This document shows positions 6,827 through 13,975 of a DNA stretch of 15,556 bases, one piece after another. Position numbers and translations under genes: made by a program. Numbering within the stretch: position 1 is the stretch's first letter; each line of letters starts with the position of its first letter. The notes below the pieces were generated by a model. It was not told where the DNA came from and made no database searches. It was given only the letters and a program-made list of their open reading frames with translations. The DNA comes from Actinomycetes bacterium (GTDB taxonomy: Bacteria; Actinomycetota; Acidimicrobiia; Acidimicrobiales; Palsa-688): the NCBI GenBank assembly GCA_021816565.1, contig JAKAXN010000068.1:1-15556 (forward strand), written 5' to 3'.

Positions 6827-8598
6827 GTTCGGTCGAGCGCATCGGGTCGGTACTGCGCAGAGGGAGGCCGGGGACCGCCACCCTCGACAGAGGCGACGGT
6901 CCCGACGCGGCCGAGCCGACGATGGAGGTCCCCGTCGTGGGGGTCGCCCCGCAGGACCCGTCGGCCCCCGGAGGGACCCTGCTCTCGTGCCGGGGAATCG
7001 ACGTGTCCTATGGACAGGTCCAGATCCTCTTCGGCGTCGACTTCGACGTGGCCAGCCATGAGATCGTCGCCCTGCTCGGCACCAACGGAGCCGGCAAGTC
7101 CACGCTGCTCAAGGGCATATGCGGGCTGGTGAAGCCCAAGCGGGGCCGGGTCAGCTTCAACGGGGAGGACATCACCAACCTGGCCGCCGACGTGACCACC
7201 CGCAGAGGCGTGTCGCTCATGCCGGGCGGCAAGGGAGTCTTCCCCACCCTGACCGTCGCAGAGAACCTGCGTCTGGCGACCTGGCTCATCCGCGACGACC
7301 AGGAGCGGATAGAGCGGGCCCGGGAGGAGGTGCTGGAGCTGTTCCCGGTTCTGGCCCAGCGGCACAACCAGATGGCCGGGAATCTCTCCGGTGGCGAGCA
7401 GCAGATGCTGGCCCTCGGGTCGGCACTGATGACCAAGCCCGAACTGCTCATGATCGACGAGCTGTCCCTGGGGCTGGCCCCCACCATCGTCGGTCAGCTC
7501 CTCGAGGTGGTCCGAGAGGTCCACCGTCGCGGCTCGACCATCGTCATCGTCGAGCAGTCGGTCAACGTGGCCCTCAACCTGGCCGAGCGGGCGGTGTTCA
7601 TGGAGAAGGGGGAGGTGCGCTTCGAGGGCCCGGCGGCCGAGCTCCTGGACCGCCCCGACATCCTCCGCTCCGTGTTCATCGCCGGTGCGGCCGCCCACGA
7701 CGGGCCGGAGAGCGCCGCCACGGCGCCGGCCCCCGCCGCCCGGACCCGCTCCCGGCGCCGCCCGAAAGCCGAAGCCGCCCCGCGCATCGACCCTGACGCC
7801 AAGCCGGTTCTCGAGTGCGTGGACGTGGTCAAGCGCTTCGGCGGCATCACCGCTGTCGACCACGTCGACCTGGCGGTCCGGCCCGGCGAGATCGTCGGCC
7901 TCATCGGCCACAACGGGGCCGGCAAGACCACGCTGATGGACTGCGTATCGGGATTTCTGAAGATCGAGTCCGGGCGGATCCTCCTGCGGGGCGTGGACGT
8001 CACCGCCTGGTCCCCCAACCTTCGGGCCCGGGGGGCCATGGGGCGGTCATTCCAGGACGCCAAGCTGTTCCCGACCCTCACCGTGGCCGAGACCATCTCC
8101 GTGGCCCGGGAACGCCACATCCAGTGCCGCGACATGATGGCCGCGGCGTTCCAGCTGCCCGCCAGCTACGAGTCCGAGCTGGCCGTGGCGGTCGTGGTGG
8201 ACGAGCTGATAGAGCTGATGGGGCTCGGCGCCTACAGCCAGAAGATGACCGGAGAGCTCTCCACGGGGACCCGGCGCATCGTGGACCTGGCCTGCATCCT
8301 GGCCCAGGAGCCCAAGGTCCTGATGCTCGACGAGCCGTCGGGTGGCGTGGCCCAGAAGGAGACGGAGGCCCTCGGACCGCTCCTGCGCCGCATCCAGGAG
8401 CGAACCGGCTGCTCCATACTGATCATCGAGCACGACATGCCGCTCCTGAGCGGGCTGTGCGACCGTCTGGTGGCACTGGAGCTGGGCGGGGTGATAGCGG
8501 AAGGCACCCCCGAGGAGGTGCTGGCCCACCCCGCGGTCATCGCCTCCTACCTAGGGACCGACGAAACGGCCATCCAGCGCTCCGGCGCCCGGACCTGA
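6823..8598 (+). CDS. Fused LivF-LivG ATPase of the branched-chain-amino-acid-type importer
   Basis: This 591-residue protein holds two ABC ATPase domains that drive the fused permease. The LivF-like domain (about 52-290) has Walker A GTNGAGKST (86-94), signature LSGGE (188-192), Walker B with D212 and E213, and the LivF-typical VEQ in place of a switch histidine. An Ala/Pro/Arg-rich linker (about 291-327) follows. The LivG-like domain (about 328-580) has Walker A GHNGAGKTT (362-370), Q-loop Q411, Walker B D503-E504 and switch H537, but its signature reads LSTGT (479-483). In the LivF half the Q-loop region reads MPGGKGVFP, where LivF proteins commonly have a Glu or Gln. The ATG overlaps the permease stop (ATGA), with AAGGAGG 10 bases upstream, so translation is coupled. 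The first 50 residues are a non-conserved extension. The 3' end overlaps the opposite-strand gene by 48 bases. Confidence 0.93.
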   Translation: MSSVERIGSVLRRGRPGTATLDRGDGPDAAEPTMEVPVVGVAPQDPSAPGGTLLSCRGIDVSYGQVQILFGVDFDVASHEIVALLGTNGAGKSTLLKGICGLVKPKRGRVSFNGEDITNLAADVTTRRGVSLMPGGKGVFPTLTVAENLRLATWLIRDDQERIERAREEVLELFPVLAQRHNQMAGNLSGGEQQMLALGSALMTKPELLMIDELSLGLAPTIVGQLLEVVREVHRRGSTIVIVEQSVNVALNLAERAVFMEKGEVRFEGPAAELLDRPDILRSVFIAGAAAHDGPESAATAPAPAARTRSRRRPKAEAAPRIDPDAKPVLECVDVVKRFGGITAVDHVDLAVRPGEIVGLIGHNGAGKTTLMDCVSGFLKIESGRILLRGVDVTAWSPNLRARGAMGRSFQDAKLFPTLTVAETISVARERHIQCRDMMAAAFQLPASYESELAVAVVVDELIELMGLGAYSQKMTGELSTGTRRIVDLACILAQEPKVLMLDEPSGGVAQKETEALGPLLRRIQERTGCSILIIEHDMPLLSGLCDRLVALELGGVIAEGTPEEVLAHPAVIASYLGTDETAIQRSGART

Positions 8599-10431
8599 CC
8601 CGGCCGTCCCGGCGTCGGCCGGCCAGACCGTGACCGCGTCGGGCGGCACCTCGACGAAGCAGCTCTGCCCGCGACGGTGATCCCGGCGGTCCCTGCTGCG
8701 GGCCGTGAGCACCAGGCCGTCGCCCAGGCGCAGCTCCACCGAGGTGGCCGCTCCCAGGTCGGCCACATCGGTGACCACAGCCGGGAGTGAGGCGCGCCCG
8801 CCGATGACGATGTGCTCGGGGTGCACGCACCAGGTCAGGGCCGACCCGGGCCGGGCCCAGGGGACTTCGACCCCGAGGTCGACGCCGGCCGCCACCAACC
8901 GGCCGTCGGCGCCGCACCAGCCCCCGAGCACGTTGGCGATACCGAGCAGCCGGGCCACGGCCGGGCTGGCCGGCCGGCTGTGCAGCTCGCCGGCCGGCCC
9001 GGACTGCACCAGGCGCCCGTCGAGCACCACCAGGATCTCGTCGGACAGCAGCGCCGCCTCCTCCGGGTCGTGGGTCACCAGCACGGTGGACAGCCCGGCC
9101 TGGTGCTGCAGCCGGCGCAGCTCCCGGCCCAGCTCCGACCGCACCGGGGTGTCGAGCGCGGAGAACGGCTCGTCCAGGAGCAGCAGCCGGGGCCCGCGGG
9201 CCAGGGCCTGGGCCAGGCCGACCCGCTGGCGCTGGCCGCCCGACAGCTGGTGGGGAAGGCGGTCCACCAGTTCCAAGAGCCCGAAGGTGCCCAGCCAGTA
9301 GGCCCCCAGGGCCGGGTCGGCGTCCACCCCGAAGCACACCTGGTGCCACACATCCAGGTGCGGGAGCAGGTGGTAGCCCTGCGGGACGTAGCCCACCCGT
9401 CGCTCCTCGACCGCCACCGCCGACACCGCGTCGTCGCCGTACCAGACCCGGCCCGCTCCCGGCCCGAGCAGTCCGGCCAGGGACCTGAGAGCCAGGGACT
9501 TACCCGACCCCGACGGGCCCAGGATGGCGGTGCGGTGCGACCGGCACCGGTGCGCCGCCTGCAGCCGGAACGACCCGGCGGCCACGTCGATGTCGAAACC
9601 GACGGCCACCGGATCGACCGCGGCCGGGCCGGCCGGCACCGGGAGCGGGCCGCGACGCCGGGAGCGGGAGACCGGCCGCAGCCAGCCGATCCCCACCACC
9701 AACAGGGCCACGCCGAGGGCCAGGGCGGTCGGCGCCTCCGTGTTGGACAGTCCCGTGCTCGAGAACTGCACGTAGGTGTAGACGGGCAGCGAGAACGGGT
9801 GGTAGGCGAGCAGTACGGTCGCCCCGTACTCGCCGAACGCCCGCAGCCACGACAGCAGCAGGCCCGCCCTGATGCCGTTGGACGCCCCGGGCAGCCCCAC
9901 CCGGAAGAAGCGGGCCAGGGGACGGTGACCGAGGGTGGCCGCCACCTCCTCCACGGAGCGGTCCTCGGCGCTGAAGGCGGCCCGGGCCGAAACCACGAGA
10001 AACGGTGCCGCCACGAAGGTCTGGGCCAGCACCACCCCCGCCAGCGAGTCGGTGAGCCGGCCCCCGAAGAGGCGCCCCAGCCACGTGTAGGGACCGACTA
10101 GGTAGATGAGCAGGATCCCGCTGATCAGCGGCGGGATGGCCAGCGGCAGGTAGACGGCCGCCCCGATGGCCGAAGCCAGCCGGCTGTGGGACCGGGCGAG
10201 CACCCAGGCCAGCGGTATCCCGAACACGGCGATGAGGGTCAGCGAGATGGTGGCGGCCGCGGCCGAGACCCACAGGGCCGGGAACAGCCCCGGGGTGGAG
10301 AAGCCGGCGTGCGACGAGCGGGCCAGGCGGAGGAGGAACGCCACCACCGGCACCCCCAGGTACACAAGCACCAGGGCGCCCAGCCAGCCGAGCGGCCCCC
10401 CGGCGCGCTGATGAAGGCGCCGGGCGGTCAT
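8551..10431 (-). CDS. Fused ABC permease-ATPase of the molybdate/tungstate/sulfate class (ModB-ModC-like)
   Basis: A 626-residue chain joins a permease (about 13-251) to an ATPase (about 275-495) and a TOBE-like oxyanion-binding region (about 497-604). The permease carries the ATPase-docking loop GLPGASNGIRAGLLLSWLRA (179-198) followed by FGEYGA, typical of the ModB/CysT class. The ATPase is intact: Walker A GPSGSGKS (305-312), Q351, LSGGQ (396-400), Walker B D420-E421 and switch H454. The last 22 residues are Gly/Ala-rich and unlike the family. The likely role is import of molybdate or a similar oxyanion for molybdenum or tungsten enzymes, but sulfate cannot be excluded. No binding protein (ModA) gene is in the window. 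The start chosen is the ATG at 10431, with a -10-like TACCTT 7 bases upstream and no ribosome site. The open frame continues upstream only as a shadow of the divergent gene. Confidence 0.85.
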   Translation of the reverse strand: MTARRLHQRAGGPLGWLGALVLVYLGVPVVAFLLRLARSSHAGFSTPGLFPALWVSAAAATISLTLIAVFGIPLAWVLARSHSRLASAIGAAVYLPLAIPPLISGILLIYLVGPYTWLGRLFGGRLTDSLAGVVLAQTFVAAPFLVVSARAAFSAEDRSVEEVAATLGHRPLARFFRVGLPGASNGIRAGLLLSWLRAFGEYGATVLLAYHPFSLPVYTYVQFSSTGLSNTEAPTALALGVALLVVGIGWLRPVSRSRRRGPLPVPAGPAAVDPVAVGFDIDVAAGSFRLQAAHRCRSHRTAILGPSGSGKSLALRSLAGLLGPGAGRVWYGDDAVSAVAVEERRVGYVPQGYHLLPHLDVWHQVCFGVDADPALGAYWLGTFGLLELVDRLPHQLSGGQRQRVGLAQALARGPRLLLLDEPFSALDTPVRSELGRELRRLQHQAGLSTVLVTHDPEEAALLSDEILVVLDGRLVQSGPAGELHSRPASPAVARLLGIANVLGGWCGADGRLVAAGVDLGVEVPWARPGSALTWCVHPEHIVIGGRASLPAVVTDVADLGAATSVELRLGDGLVLTARSRDRRDHRRGQSCFVEVPPDAVTVWPADAGTAGSGPGAGALDGRFVGP

Positions 10432-10438
10432 GGATGGC

Positions 10439-10442
10439 AAGG
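10439..10442 (+). promoter_or_regulatory. Possible ribosome binding site of the crotonase gene
   Basis: AAGG lies 7 bases before the ATG at 10450. It is short, but it is the only purine match in the 18-base gap. The same bases read on the other strand form the -10 candidate of the divergent transporter gene. Confidence 0.4.
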
Positions 10443-10444
10443 TA
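10439..10444 (-). promoter_or_regulatory. Putative -10 box of a leaderless promoter for the ModB-ModC-like gene
   Basis: On the minus strand this reads TACCTT, fitting TANNNT. It ends 7 bases before the ATG at 10431, the same spacing as the TAGACT box of the first gene. No Shine-Dalgarno sequence precedes that ATG. No clear -35 box is visible 16-19 bases further upstream, which would lie inside the divergent coding region. Confidence 0.45.
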
Positions 10445-10449
10445 GCGGA

Positions 10450-11310
10450 ATGACCTTCGCGCCCACACAGATCGCCTACGAGGTGGACGGCCCGGTGGCC
10501 ACCATCACCCTCGACCGGCCGGACCGGCTCAACGCCTTCACCGTCGAGATGATGGGGGAGCTGCTGCAGGCGTTCGATCTGGCCGACGCCGATGACGGGG
10601 TGCGGGCGGTGATCCTCACCGGGCGGGGCCGGGGCTTCTGTGCCGGCGCCGATCTCGGAGCCGGGGGGTCGACCTTCGACCACGGTGAGGCGGGGGAGGG
10701 CCGCCGGGCCCCCCGCGACGGCGGCGGGCTGGTCAGCCTGCGGATCTTCCGCTCCAAGAAGCCGGTGATCGCCGCGATCAACGGCCCGGCCGTGGGGGTG
10801 GGGGCGTCGATGATCCTGCCAGCCGACTTCCGCCTGATGGCCGACACCGCCCGCATCGGCTTCGTCTTCGCCGCCCGCGGCATCGTCCCCGAGAGCGCCA
10901 GCAGCTGGTTCCTGCCCCGCATCGTGGGGATCAACCAGGCGCTGGAGTGGTGCCTGACGGCCCGGGTCTTCCCGGCGTCGGAGGCCCTGGCCGCCGGGCT
11001 GGTGAGAAGCGTGCACCCGGCCGCCGACCTGCTCCCCGCGGCGCACGCGCTGGCCGGGGAGATCGCCCGCAGCGCTCCGGTGTCGGCCGTGATCACCCGC
11101 CAGATGCTGTGGCGGATGCTGACCGTCGCCCATCCCATGGAGGCCCACCGGGTGGACTCGCTGGCGATCTACCACACCGGCCGGTCGGCCGACGCCGTCG
11201 AGGGAGTGCAGAGCTTCCTGGAGAAGCGGCCCCCGGAGTGGAAGCTGCGGCCCAGCCGGGACGAGCCCGAATGGTACCCGTGGTGGGACGAGCCGGGTTA
11301 CGACGCCTGA
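10450..11310 (+). CDS. Crotonase-family enoyl-CoA hydratase/isomerase
   Basis: This 286-residue protein has the crotonase fold, which binds acyl-CoA thioesters and stabilises an enolate. The pattern is clear: LDRPDRLNAF (21-30), oxyanion-loop GRGFCAGADLG (60-70), AAINGPAVGVGAS (108-120) and LPRIVG (155-160). Aligned to rat mitochondrial enoyl-CoA hydratase, the two catalytic glutamates (E144 and E164) correspond to S120 and F140, so simple hydratase chemistry is doubtful. A glutamate in GIVPESASSW (E148) is characteristic of a large actinobacterial crotonase group and may be the acid/base. The product could be an isomerase, hydrolase or atypical hydratase. The C-terminal tail (about 258-286) is rich in Trp, Pro and Glu. 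The ATG at 10450 was chosen because frame extension upstream runs through the divergent gene. It stands alone, between two minus-strand units. Confidence 0.88.
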   Translation: MTFAPTQIAYEVDGPVATITLDRPDRLNAFTVEMMGELLQAFDLADADDGVRAVILTGRGRGFCAGADLGAGGSTFDHGEAGEGRRAPRDGGGLVSLRIFRSKKPVIAAINGPAVGVGASMILPADFRLMADTARIGFVFAARGIVPESASSWFLPRIVGINQALEWCLTARVFPASEALAAGLVRSVHPAADLLPAAHALAGEIARSAPVSAVITRQMLWRMLTVAHPMEAHRVDSLAIYHTGRSADAVEGVQSFLEKRPPEWKLRPSRDEPEWYPWWDEPGYDA

Positions 11311-11328
11311 GCGGGCGCCGGCGGGGTT

Positions 11329-12834
11329 TCAGGCCCCGATGGGTTCGGGGGTGGCCCCGGCCGGGCGGCGCGTCGGGCGGGCCCGGCGCACCATGGTCGG
11401 GGCCGCCTCTGCGTCGTTGATGCGCAGGGCGGCCACCGCGGCGACCACCGCCATGGCCGCGGCGGTCAGGAACGCGGCGTGGTAGGCGGTCAGGTGGGGC
11501 ACCGGACGGCCGTGGACGACGCTCATGGGCCCGACCTCGGCCACGACCGTGCTCAGGACCGCCACGCCCACCGCGCCGCCCAGCTGGCGCAGGGCATTGA
11601 ACACCGTGGACGCCCGGGCGGTGTCGGGACCGGAGATGGTGGCGAAACCGGCGGCCTGCGCCGAGGTGAACACGTGGGCCATCCCGTAGCCGGTGACGAA
11701 CATCAGCAACCTCATCCACCACAGCTCGCCGGTGGTCTGGATGAGGCTCATGAGGGCCAGCGCCACCGCCAGGACCAGCAGGCCGGCGAACATGACCCGG
11801 CGGGGACCGAGGGTGGGGTAGAGGTACCGGCTGACGATCTGGGCGCCGGCCATGACGCCGAGAGCCTCGGGGAAGGTGCTCAGCCCTGACTGCAGGGCCG
11901 ACTGCCCGAGCCCGTCCTGGAAGAAGAGGGCCACGATGAACAGCACCCCCAGGAACGCCACCGAGCCCAGGCCCATCACGATGTTGGCGTTGCGGAACAG
12001 CCCGTTGCGGAACAGCCGGATGTCGATGAGCGGGGCCGCGGACCGCAACTCCACCACCACCATGGCCACCAGCAGGACCGCCCCCACGGAGATGGACGAG
12101 GCTATGACGGGCTGACCCCACCCCTTGAACGGGCCCTCGGAGACCCCGTACATCACCAGCCCGAGCCCGGCCGCCGAGAGGAGGAACCCGGTCACGTCCA
12201 GCTTCCCGGCGTGGTCGCTGCGGTGCTGGTCCAGGAACACCATGCCGAACACCCACGCAGCCAGGCCTATGGGCAGGTTGACGTAGAACACCCAGCGCCA
12301 GGAGACCTCGGTCACGAACAGCCCGCCGAGCACCGGGCCGAGCGCCGGGGCCAGGGCCGTGGGGATGACCAGGATGCTCGACGCTCTGACCCGCTCCTCG
12401 GGCGGGAAGGTCCGGAACAGAAGGGCCATGCCGACCGGGACCATCAGGCCGCCCCCCACCCCCTGCAGGACCCGGAAGGCCACCAGCTCACCGAGGTTCT
12501 GGGCCACCCCGCACAGCGCCGAGGCCAGGGTGAACACCACGATGGACGCCAGCAGGACCCGCCGGCCGCCCAGCCGGTCGCCGAGCCACCCGGAGACGGG
12601 GATGAACACGGCCAGGCTGACCAGGTAGCCGATGGCCACCGTGTCGACCGAGTCCGGCCGGACGCCGAACTGCCGGCCGATGGTCGGCAGTGCGACGTTG
12701 ACGATGGTCGTGTCCATGATGTTCATGAACATGGCGGCCACGAAGACCACGCTCACCGCGATCTTCTGGTTCATCTGACGGCTCGGCACGCTGCTCCCCG
12801 GATCGCTGGTCCGCGGTGCCAACCGGAGCGGCAC
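11329..12834 (-). CDS. MFS transporter, DHA2 (EmrB/QacA) drug:H+ antiporter family
   Basis: This 501-residue integral membrane protein probably exports a drug-like or toxic small molecule in exchange for protons. Family signs are the DHA2 motif in the first helix, MDTTIVNVALP (40-50), motif A GWLGDRLGGRR (82-92), the antiporter motif C PTALAPALGPVLGGLF (158-173) and NLPIG (186-190). The length and hydrophobic pattern fit 14 helices. The start is a GTG at 12834 with a purine-rich AGGGGG (12845-12850) about 10 bases upstream; an internal ATG at codon 21 gives a shorter form but has no ribosome site. It is the last gene of the minus-strand operon, 25 bases after the AttH/CrtC-like gene, and its 3' end faces the crotonase gene across 18 bases. 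The C-terminal tail (about 475-501) is basic and Pro-rich. Confidence 0.92.
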   Translation of the reverse strand: MPLRLAPRTSDPGSSVPSRQMNQKIAVSVVFVAAMFMNIMDTTIVNVALPTIGRQFGVRPDSVDTVAIGYLVSLAVFIPVSGWLGDRLGGRRVLLASIVVFTLASALCGVAQNLGELVAFRVLQGVGGGLMVPVGMALLFRTFPPEERVRASSILVIPTALAPALGPVLGGLFVTEVSWRWVFYVNLPIGLAAWVFGMVFLDQHRSDHAGKLDVTGFLLSAAGLGLVMYGVSEGPFKGWGQPVIASSISVGAVLLVAMVVVELRSAAPLIDIRLFRNGLFRNANIVMGLGSVAFLGVLFIVALFFQDGLGQSALQSGLSTFPEALGVMAGAQIVSRYLYPTLGPRRVMFAGLLVLAVALALMSLIQTTGELWWMRLLMFVTGYGMAHVFTSAQAAGFATISGPDTARASTVFNALRQLGGAVGVAVLSTVVAEVGPMSVVHGRPVPHLTAYHAAFLTAAAMAVVAAVAALRINDAEAAPTMVRRARPTRRPAGATPEPIGA

Positions 12835-12859
12835 CGCCGATATTCCCCCTCCCGGTGGC

Positions 12860-13963
12860 TCAGGGGGCCACGCTCAGCCAGTCCTTGAAGCCCGTGGGGT
12901 CGTGGCGGCCCACGGAGGCGTGCTCGAACAGGCCCCATCCCTCGGCCCCGTCGCAGGTGGCCCGGGCCACGTGGTCGATGACCCCGAATGGGATGCGCCC
13001 GGCGACGTCGGGGGCCGACAGGTCGTAGACGGCGCGGTCCAGCCAGTCGCGGCCCTTCCACTGCCCGTGGGTCCAGTCCGGGTCCCCGCCGTAGCCGGCG
13101 CCGATGTGCAGCGCCACCCCGGTCAGGGTCTCGATCCGGACCTCCACGGGCCGGCGGTCGGCGCTGCGCATGTGGAGCACCGCCCGCTCGGGGTGGCGGG
13201 TACCCGAGCGGTACGTGATGTCCAGCTCCGGCCAGCCCAGCTGCTCGTAGCGGCCGTCGGCCCACACCCGGCTGGCCGCGTTGAGCGTCCGGCTGCCGTC
13301 GGGATCCTCCTGGATGATGACGATCAGGGCGTACTCGTCGAAGCGGATGGGGGCGTAGAGCCACCAGAACCCCTCCCGGGGGTCCTCGGCGGAGCGCCCG
13401 GCGGGCTCCGCCTCACCGACGGGTCGGATGCCCCATGAGCGGTCCCGACTGCCGACCCAGACGTCCGGCGTGACGGCGATGTCGTCGCCGTCGACGTGGA
13501 GGGTCCCCGACCAGGTGCCGAGCTGGGCGAAGCGGCAGCCGTCGAGCACCACCCGGTCCCCCTGATGAAGCAGGTGGCGGGGCTCGTCGATACAGTCGAA
13601 GGAGCCCTCCCACGTCATATCGAACCCCAGACCGAGCTCGGCGGTGTCGCACACCACCCGGATCTTCGACAGCGGCTCCGACACCTCCACCCGGTACGGT
13701 CCCACCCGGGCGTCGAGCGACCTGTGCTCGAGGGCGTCGGAGCAGCGCACCGCCCACTGCCGGTCACCCCGCCGCAGCGTGGCGTAAGCGTCGGTCACCC
13801 CCAGGTTGGGGTAGACGCCCAGTCCGGTGATCAGGAACAGCTCCCCGCTCCGGTCGTGGGCGTTGAAGTAGCAGCGGTCGTAGAAGTTGCGGTCGCTGGA
13901 CCCGGCGTAGCGCATGGAGAGCGGCAGCTGGTGCACCGGGTACTCATCGAGGGGAACGGGCAT
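12860..13963 (-). CDS. Uncharacterised protein resembling AttH/CrtC-like lipocalin-fold hydratases
   Basis: This 367-residue soluble protein has no signal peptide or membrane helix. It is rich in Trp, Tyr and short beta strands. The segment RDRSWGIRP (173-181) resembles the xDxSWG motif of AttH and carotenoid 1,2-hydratase (CrtC) proteins, which have two lipocalin-like barrels and bind hydrophobic ligands. Other marked segments are SDRNFYDRCYFNAHD (23-37), LGVYPNLGVTDAYA (48-61) and FWWLYAPIRFDEY (199-211). The name is therefore a fold-level suggestion, not a tested function. A ribosome site GAGGAG (13970-13975) sits 6 bases before the ATG and overlaps the stop codon of the phosphotransferase gene, so the two are translationally linked. 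Its neighbours suggest a role in breakdown or sensing of a lipid, steroid or terpenoid, which is inference. Confidence 0.7.
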   Translation of the reverse strand: MPVPLDEYPVHQLPLSMRYAGSSDRNFYDRCYFNAHDRSGELFLITGLGVYPNLGVTDAYATLRRGDRQWAVRCSDALEHRSLDARVGPYRVEVSEPLSKIRVVCDTAELGLGFDMTWEGSFDCIDEPRHLLHQGDRVVLDGCRFAQLGTWSGTLHVDGDDIAVTPDVWVGSRDRSWGIRPVGEAEPAGRSAEDPREGFWWLYAPIRFDEYALIVIIQEDPDGSRTLNAASRVWADGRYEQLGWPELDITYRSGTRHPERAVLHMRSADRRPVEVRIETLTGVALHIGAGYGGDPDWTHGQWKGRDWLDRAVYDLSAPDVAGRIPFGVIDHVARATCDGAEGWGLFEHASVGRHDPTGFKDWLSVAP

Positions 13964-13969
13964 GTGTGA

Positions 13970-13975
13970 CTCCTC
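13970..13975 (-). promoter_or_regulatory. Ribosome binding site overlapping the upstream stop codon
   Basis: The minus strand reads TGAGGAG: the TGA ends the phosphotransferase gene and GAGGAG is a strong site 6 bases before the next ATG. This fixes the start of the AttH/CrtC-like gene and points to coupled translation. Confidence 0.7.

Noticed and set aside
8812..10101. Plus-strand frame of 429 codons opposite the ModB-ModC-like gene
   Set aside because: The residues are an Arg/Gly/Pro/Gln-rich mixture without motifs, whereas the minus strand shows complete Walker A, signature and Walker B motifs over the same bases.
10186..10449. N-terminal extension of the crotonase frame by 88 codons
   Set aside because: It runs through the permease coding region on the other strand, is Gly/Arg/Gln-rich, and homology-like sequence begins only near the ATG at 10450.
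10432..11175. N-terminal extension of the ModB-ModC-like frame by about 248 codons
   Set aside because: It is antisense to the crotonase and has His/Gly/Arg-rich non-protein-like content; a promoter-like box and a normal permease start lie at 10431.
11311..11328. Possible shared bidirectional terminator between the crotonase and MFS genes
   Set aside because: The 18 bases contain only short GC palindromes (GGCGCC, CGCCGGCG) and a single TTT; no stem with a following T-run on either strand.
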